This document shows positions 12,933-23,549 of a DNA stretch of 64,000 bases, one piece after another; position 1 is the stretch's first letter, and every line of letters starts with the position of its first letter. A program made the translations under genes and the position numbers. Origin of the DNA: Sympetrum striolatum (taxonomy: Eukaryota > Arthropoda > Insecta > Odonata > Libellulidae). The notes beneath the pieces are model-generated. The model was not told the DNA's origin. It saw only the letters and a program-made list of their open reading frames with translations, and did not search any database. The stretch is from positions 1,178,001-1,242,000 of the forward strand of contig OX388351.1 of the NCBI GenBank assembly GCA_947579665.1. Reading direction: 5' to 3'.

Positions 12933-13030
12933 TAGAGATGGGTGCCGCGCCGATTACGCCAGCCGCCGACAATATCGGGCACGCCGCCGCCGCCGGAAAT
13001 TTTATCGGAGGCGGCGCGGCGTGGCTTAGA
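12933..13030 (+). mobile_element. GC-rich hAT-like terminal fragment
   Basis: After 12932 the sequence changes abruptly from AT-rich to a GC-rich block beginning TAGAGATGGGTGCCGCGCCG. It holds a CGCCGCCGCCGCCGG run and an internal inverted pair: GCCGCGCCG at 12944-12952 and CGGCGCGGC at 13012-13020. TAGAGATGGG-type starts followed by GC-rich subterminal repeats are common in nonautonomous hAT elements. No matching opposite end was found, so the copy would be truncated or solo. It could also be an unrelated GC-rich repeat. Confidence 0.4.
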
Positions 13031-13217
13031 TTTAAAAACTAAGTCCCAAAGTCGAAAATATGCTGACACGTAGTTCGAAGATATGCGCTTTGAACTGATA
13101 GAACACATCTCGGGCTTTCCACGAGGGCGCTGAGTTATACGTGATATCGATACGTGTTACGATTAGGCCGTTTGCACTCGTGCCGGCAAAATCGGAGCCG
13201 GTGTAGGAGTCGAGGAG

Positions 13218-13331
13218 CACTTAACGGGCAGGAGTCACTGTACAGTGAGTCCCAACAGAAGGTGGCAAACACTTGACAAGTGTGCCTTGCCCAGGCGGGG
13301 TACACTTTATTCAGGCGGCTATCACTTAACG
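13218..13331. repeat. 96-bp segment between 9-bp direct repeats
   Basis: CACTTAACG occurs at 13218-13226 and again at 13323-13331. The segment between them holds the perfect palindrome TCACTGTACAGTGA (13235-13248) and the hairpin ACACTTG-A-CAAGTGT (13269-13283). The layout resembles a small insertion with a target duplication, but its ends are not inverted copies of each other, so the class is unknown. Confidence 0.3.
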
Positions 13332-14893
13332 CATAGTTTTCTTCACATATTAGCAGTTTTTTGCCTTAGAATTTGCGGAAACTTGTTTTTAATTATCAGT
13401 CATAAGTTTTAAAGGAATTATAAATTATTATATCATATCTTATTAGTAAAAAAAGTTATTAATTTTAAATAAATGAAAAAGCTATTTATTATCGGTCTTT
13501 CCATTATAGTTACTTGAGTTTTGAGTTGAATAAAACTTAAACAAAAATGTCCACAGAAAAACAAGTTCCATCAAATTTTAGCTTGATGTATTGCATGTGT
13601 AACTATGCAATAGAAATTTTAAAAAATCTTTTTGGTACTTTATCGCAGTCAGAAATAAATAAGTTCCCGTTATTTCGCGCTCTCAAACAGAGCGCCCAAT
13701 TTGAAAAATAATATCTCATAAAATATTTACTTAATTAACACAAAATATTAACACAATATTGCGGTATATATTTTTAATCAAAATTAAAAATTTAAATATA
13801 TCTCCTTGCCGCCAGAAAAATGTTACCGATTACGTAAAACAACTTTTTCTCAGTAATGAAAGTTGGTACGTTTGCAAACTTGGTTTCGTTACCATGTTGG
13901 TTACTTGGTTACTTGGTAGAATATTTCATAATACGTATATGTAATAATATATTTCATACGTTATATAATTCATACAATACATTGCGGAAGATGTAACTTC
14001 CGCAATGTATGTTCTTTTTCGAATGTTTATACTAGAAAATAGGGATTTAAAATAACACAAATAAAATTCAGTCTTTTCTCAGAATACTATCTCGGTGGAT
14101 GATTTTAATGAATGAAGTATAGCGAAACGAAGTTGGCAACTACTTTTTTGAACACATTTTTCTTAAACCTCTCGACATTCCCTTCAAACTTTTCAGGATG
14201 TATTTTCCCAGAATATTTACCAGGAAATTTAAAGCTATCGAAAAAAGATCATGAAAGGAAGCAAATTATCAAGAATAAGAACTTATTCGTTTCTGAAATG
14301 AGATTGAGTATTAAAAAACAAGTACAAACAAATTCGGTACGAATTTACAAATTTTTCATTTTAAATATTTTTCTTTTCTTATTTTTCCTTGTAAATATGA
14401 TAATAATTAACTATAATTAAATTTCACTGAACAACTTTAAATTACTGTATCTCCATGTGGTATAATATTAAAATTAATTTTCACTCTCTCACTTTCAACG
14501 ATAGGAAAAGCGGACTAGAGCCACAGAGTTTGAATAAAATGGTATTCATCCATGAGAACTATGCGTAGTGCAAAGATTATTAATATATTTATTTTAAACT
14601 CCTCTCATTCATTCATTTGCTTCTTATTCTTTTAGTTTGTCATCATTCATACATTTTTTATTTTCTGGAAATTTCAATTGAACGTCTATTCCTGGATTCC
14701 ATACTTAAAAAATGTGGTGTTAAAACTAATTCACAACAATAGTACATCCGTTGATCGACATTCTACTGGCTATTTGTGCCCAATTCGTGATGCCACTTTA
14801 AATATTCTTAAAGTAATGTAGCGTAATTATAAGAAGCATGCTTTTGTGAAAATAAGGAAAGCAACATATTGCCAAATTAACCCCTTCACGGCG
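13332..14893. other. very AT-rich noncoding stretch
   Basis: Long runs of A and T with short accidental frames. The only clear structure is the hairpin at 13977-14010. No gene was recognised. Confidence 0.55.
13977..14010. repeat. perfect 14-bp stem, 6-base loop hairpin
   Basis: ATACATTGCGGAAG is followed by the loop ATGTAA and then the exact reverse complement CTTCCGCAATGTAT. The stem stands out from its AT-rich surroundings. There is no U-run typical of bacterial terminators, and none is expected here. It may be the core of a foldback element or a structured RNA. Confidence 0.6.
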
Positions 14894-15055
14894 CAGAGCG
14901 AGCTAGAATCGAAAAATGCTGGCCAAGAAAAAGGAAATATTTTTTTAATGTGAACTTTGAAACTTCGCATTGCCATACCTCAATACGTTTTGCATATAAT
15001 ATTCCCAGACAGCGTCTTATGTGAGCTTCTTTTCCTTAATTTGGAGGGTCCGAGA
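14894..15055 (+). mobile_element. isolated Transib-type terminal sequence
   Basis: The segment aligns base for base with the left end of the Transib element at 17402: both share GCTAGAATCGAAAAA-GCTGGCC and then CTTTGAAACTTCGCAT. The first bases read CAGAGCG where the other copy has CACAGTG, so the terminal CAC has decayed to CAG. The five bases before it are CGGCG, which fits the GC-rich five-base targets typical of Transib. Similarity fades after about 15050. No facing end was found downstream, so this is a truncated or solo end from a related, older family member. Confidence 0.8.
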
Positions 15056-17396
15056 GAGGATAAGAGAAAGAAACATAACTTTAAAGACATGTTGCATGAA
15101 GTGAGTATTTCACCAACAGAAGCTAATTCAGAGATCTGATGGAAGTGATCCAATAATTCTAAAATTCAACTGTGATCACTTAAAAAGGCATAATTAAGCT
15201 TAAGGGTTGATTATTTAACAGGTGAGCGGCGTTCGTCATCCCAAAAGAAAACGTCTCCCACTGCCCTCATTTTCCCGATTTTTTCAGTTTTTCGCCCGAT
15301 TTGCACCTCTAAACTCAACCAAAAACTTTAAATGTTTGCACGCCTGTGCGTGCAGGCCGTCCGCCTCCAGCGCACTAAAAATCGTTGCGGGAGATTGAAT
15401 TTAGACTCAGATTTTGCTAAAAGTGTTACATCCATTTTTTAGGACAGACGGACGGACACGATTCTGTCTTAATATACATAGGAAGGGATTGCGGATGTAA
15501 AAAAAAAACTAAGAAAAAGCTTTGGAAAAAATATCCACTGCAGGAAAACACCCACTAAGAAGGGGTGTGAAAAACCTGCGCAAACCTACCGGTAGCAACA
15601 ACTAAAATACATTAAAGAAAACAATGTACATACCACCTGGAAAATTACAATAAATACTTTCATATTAACACAGGCTTGAAAAAGTATACAAAATAGAATT
15701 TCGTTCCATCTTCAGCCAAAAGGCTTATAATAATTTCCTATTTATCAGGATACGTTAATTTATTATAAAAATGGTGAATTATACTATCTAACTATTTTTA
15801 AACTCCATTATTGAAAATAAGAATTACTTTACAAATAATTCATTGCGCATTTTTTTTATTTGGAATCCCTCTACGTAAAGAATAACTGCAAACTCCTATA
15901 AACGTTTGTATGCACAAAATCTTAAGGGTTCGATACTTAAAAATAGTTCGCTTTTCAGATATATAGTATTTCCAATATGTTCAATAGTCAAGCCAGGATT
16001 TCGATAAGATAAGGAGTTGCTGATCTTTTGTGCATTTTCCTTGTTTTACTCCCTCCTATCGTTCTCGCTCGCTTCGCCTGCAGGGATTTACACTACTCCG
16101 TTGTAATGGCGCTTTGGGAATTCCACAGTGTGCTGACACTTCGGTGGACATATAGAATGCTCTCCCGCAAGTGTTGCCTCGTTCGTTAGAGTACGTCCAC
16201 CGATGGATGTCAGCGGATAAAACAGCGAAGGCGTAACATCCAGAGGGAGCATTGGAAGGATACCGTTGGATGCACATCCGAGCTATATATCCTTAAACGT
16301 TGAACGTAATTTATTTAACACATTTAAATCAACATAAAATAATACCGCACATACTAATATGGACTTTTCCATATTCGTATGTACTGAAAAAATCATTTCG
16401 TGCATTTGTTTTTGAAAAATTAGCTTCTACATAAAAATGCATTGAAATTTTGTCATGAAAGTGTTTAAATGATAGAATTAAAATACTGCTCAAACTGTTT
16501 CTGGAGTCAAAATTAATTACAACTACAAAATTTAATATCTAAAACGTGTTAACTACAATATCTTTTTAACCTCATTTTCGATTTATTCATACTAGATAAG
16601 CAATCCCTTTCTAGCGAATGCAAATTGGAATCAGGATGTAATATGAAGAGCATAAGAAACACAATCAAGCAAACTTTCGCAAAGCATGCTTTAGTTACAT
16701 AAATTTACTTTCAGAAGAACAGTCACCAACTAATTAACTGGAACTCAATTACGTCAAGCAATATCCTCGTTACAGAGGAGATTCATTGGAAGGAAAGCAA
16801 GAAATGCAAGCGATTGGGAATATCGTATTCAGCGAAACATAAACATGGAAATAGAGTTCTAATTATCGTGTTTCAAAATAGAGAGAAAAAATACTTGGCT
16901 TACAATTCAGGCTTTTGTTACCAATTCTAGCAATTCTGACATAATATTCAGGAAGTCTAACTCCGACATTTGCGCATATGTTTCGTAACATGAAATCCTA
17001 GTAATCTTTGAGTCAAACTCCTTATGACTAAAATAATTCCTGCAGTATTAGATGACAGATCTACAGAAAGATGTTGATTTTCCATATTTACTTTGTCACA
17101 CTTTCACCAAGAGTTAATTCGGGATTCACGCATTCAAATTGGGACCTTTATAGTGAAGTAACTGTTGAGATGTACCACCCTTTAGTTTGTTACCTACATT
17201 ATTACTATTTGCTGCGTATATAAGACATCGTCTCATAAAATCAGATGATGAACGATCACTTCCCGCAGCCTTGTAATATGGAGAAAGCACTTGGAGGCCC
17301 GCAGTAGCATTTTTACCTTCGCTTAAAAATTAAGGCCTTAAAATAAAAACACGTTCCGTACCCTTTCATTCTGGAAATGTCCCAAATTTTTTCCGA
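15056..17396. other. noncoding stretch with a hairpin near 16.1-16.2 kb
   Basis: No gene was recognised. A higher-GC patch at 16056-16300 contains an imperfect inverted repeat: GCTGACACTTCGGTGGAC at 16132-16149 against GTCCACCGATGGATGTCAGC at 16195-16214, enclosing 45 bases. Its short minus-strand frame (73 codons) is Cys/Arg/Ser-rich without a motif. Confidence 0.45.
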
Positions 17397-17401
17397 CGAC
17401 G
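17397..17401. repeat. target-site duplication CGACG, left copy
   Basis: CGACG directly precedes the Transib left end. The identical five bases directly follow the right end at 21030-21034. Five-base GC-rich duplications of the CGNCG kind are the established signature of Transib insertion. Confidence 0.92.
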
Positions 17402-17980
17402 CACAGTGGGCTAGAATCGAAAAAAGCTGGCCAAAAATACGAAAGTGGTTTTTTTGAGTGCGGACTTTGAAACTTCGCATGGTCATTTTTGAATAAATTT
17501 TTCATATAACTGCGAAATAATTTCTCTTGATTCTCACGCGTTACAATTCTACAGGGGGTCAAAGTTGACCAAATTTTGCGAAAAATGCCGGTCTTCTATT
17601 TTTCGAGAAATTCTTCAACTTCAAAACGATGCTGAATCCATTAAAAGTAAGTTATTGGATAAAAAACAACGCCACATTATAAACCTGTACTTTATCTTTC
17701 ACAAACTATAATTTAATGATTGCGAATGAATAATTGCATATTTTATGCAACAAAATGGCGAACTCTCGTTTTAGAGAAACTTTTTACCTAAAGCGAGGAA
17801 AATAGTTGAGACGGACTCCGAGGGACATGAAGATATTTATACCACGAAATTCTTTGAAGCTTTCTGAAGAGGAATCTGAAATAAAACCTTGCAACAATTT
17901 GCTCCCCCGATAATAATAACGAATTTTCGACAACACTGCATAGGCAAATCCGCGCGGCGGCCAATGGCCCTCCGGGAAGA
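17402..17980 (+). repeat. Transib left terminal inverted repeat, about 579 bp
   Basis: The arm pairs with 20451-21029. Matching runs almost unbroken from the tip to about CGACAACACTGCA (17930-17942) and then with gaps through GCGCGGCGG to GGCCCTCC near 17970. It contains a chance frame of 74 codons that appears again in the mirror arm. That duplicate frame simply reflects the inverted repeat and is not a gene. Confidence 0.92.
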
Positions 17981-18276
17981 TCTCGGTTTGAGAGGAACTA
18001 GGAACGTACCAACGCTTTTCGATGATATGTTTTGATGTTTATAAGCAAAGTTTTTCCGCTATTAATATGAGAAATGAGAAGTCATAATTTAAAACCACAG
18101 TTCCATTCCGTGTGATCGGTGAAAATGTCCAATTTGGCTGTATTTTAAGACATGTCTATTAAGACGTCTATGACGTCGCATTTTCTTTCATATCGCTATA
18201 TCGCTAATTTATCATCAAAATAATGCAGTCAAGAAGAACTCTAAAGAAATTTCTAGTTTTCATCTTACCTTCTGCC

Positions 18277-19605
18277 TTATATACAATCCTCGTCTGAGGA
18301 GTCTGCATCTCCATACGCGATTACCTCTTCTTCATTCAGGATGAGGAGCTGCTTCACTTCTCTACTTAGAATCCTGGATCTATTTGCTGCCCGAATTGGT
18401 GCTGACATAGATATTAGTGGATCAGAAGTAAGAAGCAATCTTCGCACTAAGTCTTCATTCGTAGCAACTCGGGAGTGTTTCCTTGTAAAACGTTCTCGGA
18501 ATCTCCTCGTGTCCTTATTTCTTGCTTCTATCGCCTCTTCTGAGAGTTGGCCCAGTGGTAGAATTGCTTCTTTTGCAATTTCAGCTCCGTGAATCAGCAC
18601 TTTATCAATTTTTGGTGGCATATAGTACCATGGATACAACTTTACATACATATCTGCTGTAGCCCCGCAATAATCGTCAAATGCTCTTTCATTCAGAGTT
18701 AATCCGCTTGAAATTGCCTTTAAGATCGTAGCAAATATTTTTATAAGATCCTCGTTTATCCCTGAAAAGTAAATGTTTATGTATTCAATATTGAAGCATC
18801 ATAGCTAAAGTAAGAGTTACTTTGGCTTCCTTTACTACTTCGTAGCTAGGATACAGCCTATGACCATGACTTTTAGCTGTTTCACGGAGAATTTTATATT
18901 GAGTTTTACTCAACTCAGAAGATATAATTAGTGATAATGCTTCTTCTCCTGACAACTGAGATTGCACATGTTCGCTTTTCTTCCACCTAGAAATAACTCT
19001 TTGCCCTTGTAGGTGTCGTTGTGGTAATTTCTTTCAGCAACTTCGAAGGAGCTTCATTTCCTTCATCTCTTAGAGTCATCCTTGCAGCATAAGACAGTTC
19101 AGCTGTGGAGAGTGTGGATCTAATTGTTTCTGTTTTCCTTCGTTTCGATCTGTCAATTGAAAAATGGAAATCTACTTCCGGCCGTCCTCTTGCGTCTACC
19201 AAAATGAATTTAAGTCCGATTGTTCGTTTCTTAGATGTAAATTATCAATTTTAAGTACTAAACATTTCAAATCACTATTTTATACGTACCTGGGGTCATA
19301 GAAGTACTTGGTAAGTTCTGGATAACAATATCATGAAAATTAATATTTACACTGAGCCAACTGGAATTGCGCAGAATAAACCTTTCATTAACACGGAAAC
19401 TTTGTTTCCATTTTCTTGAATATGCCGGAAGAAAACTATTCTTCAGATAAACAGTAAGAGCTTCCTTCCCATCTATGGATCTTTCTAAGTGAAGTTTTCT
19501 TGTCAAAAAATCCATTAAATGCTGCTTTTTACTAGAAAATGACTCATTCTTTTCCTCCATCATTTTATTATATTGCGTTAACCGACTAATTCGCAGATTA
19601 TTCAT
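18277..19605 (-). pseudogene. Transib transposase, broken and lacking the catalytic core
   Basis: Four pieces in order on the minus strand. (1) 19605-19290: N-terminal part starting MNNLRISRLTQYNKMMEEKN, ending at a good splice donor (CCAG/GTACGT). (2) About 19186-18988: basic SKRRKTETIRS and LSYAARMTLRDEG, reached through an in-phase acceptor. (3) About 18987-18826: in another frame, so one base is gained or lost near 18988; it includes SELSKTQYKILRE and LYPSYEVVKEAK. (4) 18761-18277: GINEDLIKIFATILKAI, YPWYYMPPKIDKVLIHG and LPLGQLSEEAIEARNKD. These match the two ends of Transib transposases, normally 600-700 residues. The roughly 300 middle residues that carry the first two acids of the DDE site are absent. 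The GQLSEEA-EARNKD motif, which corresponds to the RAG1 segment with the third acid, remains. Pieces 3 and 4 are separated only by a short intron-like gap with a TTTTCAG acceptor, and the phases do not match. It cannot be active. Confidence 0.9.
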
Positions 19606-20450
19606 GTTTTTTTTACGGAATTACAAGCAACGTATAAAGACGATAAACTAGAAACCCAATACAATGTTTCTAATGTCTGAAAATGCAATAGAGATTCCAT
19701 AACTATATCTATTCTACAGTATGACGTTAAGAAAATAATACAGTAGACAGTTTCAAATAACAATGAGAACATTTCACATGCATAGAGAAAATGATTGTTT
19801 TCACCAGGATACTTAGAATTTACAAGTAAAAAGAGAAAGTAATTTAACAAAACAACTTACCATAAAAATATCCTCCAAAAAGTGTCGACAAGTGAACCAG
19901 GAAATACTGAAGGGAACTACCCGAACTTCTTGAATATACTACATAAAGAATGCAAGGAGCTACTGAGAGAGCACAAGAGCACAACTTACTTCTTCCACAG
20001 GCAAAGCCAAACTGTAGTTTTCATAGTTTGCGAAAATTTGGAACTAGAAAGCACGAAAATGAAGTTTGAAGGGTAACCGTTAATCCGCAAGAAGCACAGC
20101 TGCATGCAATAAAACGAACCGAAAGTTTAACTCGGGGACACCGCGGCACACGCCCACGTGTGGGCTGGTTTCCAATGGTATTGAGGGTCTGTGAGAAATA
20201 GTATAGCTCAAAAACATCAAAGACAGCTTTCATAATATTTTACAAAGTGAAAATCAAAAAATGGTAACTCTATTCTGATACTTGATGAAAGATATACGCT
20301 GTTGCTAAATTCACTCTTCCTTTAAGAATGATGGTTGAATGTATATTATTTTGCTCATTATTTCTTCGTCTACAGTTTGTAAAAAGTTAATTTCAGCATT
20401 CAAAAGTTATCATTGAGAGGCATGAAGGTTCGAAGGTCTTCAAACACTTC

Positions 20451-21029
20451 TCTTTCTGGAGGGCCGTACTCCGCCGCGCGGATTGGCCCCTGCAGTGTTG
20501 TCGAAAATTCGTTATTATTATTGGGGGAGCAAATTGTTGCAAGGTTTTATTTCAGATTCCTCTTCAAAAAGCTTCAAAGAATAACGTGGTATAAATATCT
20601 TCATGTCCCTCGGAGTCCGTCTCAACTATTTTCCTCGCTTTAGGTAAAAAGTTTCTCTAAAACGAGAGTTCGCCATTTTGTTGCATAAAATATGCAATTA
20701 TTCATTCGCAATCATTAAATTATAGTTTGTGAAAGATAAAGTACAGGTTTATAATGTGGCGTTGTTTTTTATCCAATAACTTACTTTTAATGGATTCAGC
20801 ATCGTTTTGAAGTTGAAGAATTTCTCGAAAAATAGAAGACCGGCATTTTTCGCAAAATTTGGTCAACTTTGACCCCCTGTAGAATTGTAACGCGTGAGAA
20901 TCAAGAGAAATTATTTCGCAGTTATATGAAAAATTTATTCAAAAATGACCATGCGAAGTTTCAAAGTCCGCACTCAAAAAAACCACTTTCGTATTTTTGG
21001 CCAACTTTTTTCGATTCTAGCCCACAGTG
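20451..21029 (-). repeat. Transib right terminal inverted repeat, about 579 bp
   Basis: Inverted copy of 17402-17980. Differences from the left arm near the tip are few: CACTGTG against CACAGTG, and AAGTTGG against AAGCTGG. Divergence is greater at the inner edge, where the GGAGGGCC block is followed by unlike sequence. Confidence 0.92.
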
Positions 21030-21034
21030 CGACG
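21030..21034. repeat. target-site duplication CGACG, right copy
   Basis: Identical to 17397-17401. It lies immediately outside the right Transib end. Confidence 0.92.
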
Positions 21035-23205
21035 TGCCGAAATTTCCGCTGCGGAATTCTTTTGTTTTAGATGCCTAAAATTCTGGCCGTCCTAGAGCGA
21101 GTAAAATAGCTTCGTCGTTCGGACGCCATAGAGGAATGAAAGAGGATGAGACGGTCAGTGTGAGAATACGGGGTCGCGCCATGACCTCATGCATACAACA
21201 TGAACCGTGGGAAGGGATGCCTCATAGGTCGGCTGACGTTAAAAAGGGGGGCATCGGGGTTTTGGAGGGCGTAAAAGCAGGACTTAACCCCTCCCTACGT
21301 GATAGCCCATAAGAGCACCTTTACATGCCTTCCACACCTCTGCGGATTCTCATGTATCCTAATTCATTTCCTTCACCCACCTTAAACTATCTTTCGCGTT
21401 CCTTATTTCCTTCCTTCCTCTAAAGATTGAGAAAATATTTATAATTAGGAAGACGAAGTTAGAAAGAGAGTAACCTTAAAATGGAGATGGAAAAAATTAA
21501 CAGGATTTGAAGGATCATCAAGGTATAATTTTCCACAAGAGAAGTATATTAATACTTTGTCAATCTACATAGTCGTCTTTGGGAAAATTTATTTCAATAT
21601 TTCTCAATTTAAACGGTTAGCAGATAAGCCAATTTACACATCAAAAAGTAATTTAAATCATCCTCATTCAGTGTTCAGGATTTTAAGAAAATATTTCCAA
21701 TATATATTAAACAAAATCATCTTTAATAGATGCAAAATCAATGAGATATAGGTGGTATTCCCCTCACCAAGAATGAAATATCTCTTTCAAATACAACATG
21801 ATTATCGATCGAGATTTAAATTATCATTTCATATACTTAAGACGAGAATAGAATTAGAATTTGTTTTAAATTATTAAGAGATATTTATATTTAAAAATTG
21901 TAGATCAATTTGGAATTTATGTTGTGAGGTAAAACTCTAGAACGTAATTATAAACTAGAAGAAATATTTAGGTCTACAATCCCCAATTAGGGTTTTAAGC
22001 CTTTTTCATGACCGACCTCAGTCTTATGACCAGTCGAACAGGCTATTTAATAAGGAAATACTCGTTTCACTAATATGATAAACATAAAAGTGCCCTTTCA
22101 CCAACGTGAGTCATAAAAATATTACGAATTTAACCTCATGGGCGTCATGAAGTTACTCTTCATAAACTGTAACCTTCATTTTCTCAGGTGTACATTGCAT
22201 AAAATGCCTTTAACTTTATGAATAGTTATGAGGGGTTTATGTCGCAATTTTCTTGATATAGGTGCATGTCAACATCAATGTTTACAGACTGACTGACATT
22301 TTCGTATGTATTGGCTATATTTACATGTTTATATACATAAATTATCCGAGCAAATATATTGGATATTATAATGCTCTCTTAGTTGAAAGGTGTTTATATT
22401 CACTATAAACCGTTTACTAAGTTACTATTTCAACTTTAGCTTTGACGTATGAAAGGCAAGTACGTAAGACCTAGTAGTAACTTCTGTAGGTTATTCTGCA
22501 GTACTTGTCTGATAAATGAATGGAACGGTTTAAAGCAAACGGAACGAGTAGAAACCGTACTGAAGCGTTGAATAATTCAATTGTGCTTCAATCCAATGTA
22601 ACAGAACGTACTGCGAATCTTATACAAGGATCCAAACTTGGGCTTGAACGTTGGGGAACGTTTACAAGGGAACAGACGTGTGCGAGTGCTGTAAGACCAA
22701 CTCAGTCTCGGAACGTTTTCATGTAGATTAGGATAGAAGTCGAGGATTCTGGTTCATTTTCAAGCCAAGAATCCTTTTACGAGTGCCTACTGTTGAATTT
22801 TATTCTTTCAATTTGATGTCAAACATACCTTTTGACGTTATTTTTTCAGAGACTTGCATAATAAAAGATAAAAAGTCTGCTGTTCATTCCCATAGACTTG
22901 CAGAATATTTATTACCACTATTCCTAAATTTCTAAAATAATATTTCTTACTTGATCACTTTACTAACTAAGGTAACTTAATAAGAAAACAAGTGAGCAAA
23001 GCTGATTAGGTTTTTTAAAACTTTTCCTTGCCTCAAAAAGCTGTTGAATGTTTAATAAATATAATGTATAATATTTGAAAACGTGAATAAAAATCAGAAT
23101 GTAAATTTCAATTCTAAATAGTTTCATGTTCAAAGTTCAACTAGTACGTTAAAATTAGGATAAGAGTTCCTAATCTCTAGCTTTACCCTCAAATTAAACC
23201 GCACT
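21035..23205. other. noncoding stretch
   Basis: A moderately GC-rich patch at 21040-21330 is followed by AT-rich sequence. No element ends were seen and no frame with a motif. The 68-codon frame at 22520 is unremarkable. Confidence 0.5.
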
Positions 23206-23209
23206 TTTC

Positions 23210-23546
23210 AATTGAAACAGCTGCAAATACTTTAATAAAAACAAGTGCTTTGGAGCACTTTGCTCTATGGAAGCGAATGCTGGACTTTAGGGAATGTGGA
23301 GAGCTGGTAGCTGCAGAAATGAGGATATGGAAATGAATGTTAAAAATCAGATGGATGGAAAGGAAAACGAATGTTGAAGTATTAAAGGAAGTGAAGGAAA
23401 AGAGGGAATTGATAAAGAAATACACAGAAGATATTCAGAGAAGGATGGCAGTGAATGGGTCAACTCAAGAGAATGGCAGAAGAATGAGCGTTCCTGGATT
23501 CAGAGACATGGTATAGCCTTTAGACAATGATGATGATGACGATGAA
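23210..23546 (+). mobile_element. RTE-like LINE, 3' end of reverse transcriptase ORF plus ATG-repeat tail
   Basis: In one frame the sequence reads WSTLLYGSECWTLGNVES, the conserved YGSE-WTL stretch near the end of many LINE reverse transcriptases. After a frameshift near 23290 it continues ELVAAEMRIWK, an in-frame TGA, then MLKIRWMERKTNVEVLKEV and EKRELIKK. This is the classic LLA-EM--WRRM-KI-W-DR--NEEVL signature. The segment ends in AATGATGATGATGACGATGA, a simple ATG-type tail as found in RTE-type elements. It is 5'-truncated and has at least one frameshift and one stop, so it is dead. The clade is inferred from the C-terminal motif and tail only. Confidence 0.8.
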
Positions 23547-23549
23547 TAA

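Larger units (their letters stand above)
17402..21029 (-). mobile_element. internally deleted Transib DNA transposon
   Basis: A 3628-bp element is bounded by CGACG duplications. Its ends begin CACAGTGGGCTAGAATCG (left) and CACTGTGGGCTAGAATCG (right, minus strand), continuing into near-identical inverted arms of about 579 bp. The minus strand carries decayed transposase pieces between 19605 and 18277. Transib is the transposon superfamily from which RAG1 and its recombination signals derive. Each end shows a heptamer-like CACWGTG, then exactly 23 bases, then CAAAAATAC, an A-rich nonamer-like block. The central catalytic region of the transposase is missing, so the copy is nonautonomous. Both target duplications are intact and the arms are still very similar, so the insertion is not ancient. 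Confidence 0.93.

Noticed and set aside
16124..16130. CACAGTG heptamer outside the Transib element
   Set aside because: There is no A-rich block 12 or 23 bases away, no similarity to the Transib tip beyond the heptamer, and no CGNCG before it.
17338..17562. A 74-codon frame that also appears, nearly identical, at 20869-21078
   Set aside because: The two copies are mirror images within the Transib inverted arms and run off the element end. The duplication comes from the inverted repeat, not from a gene pair.
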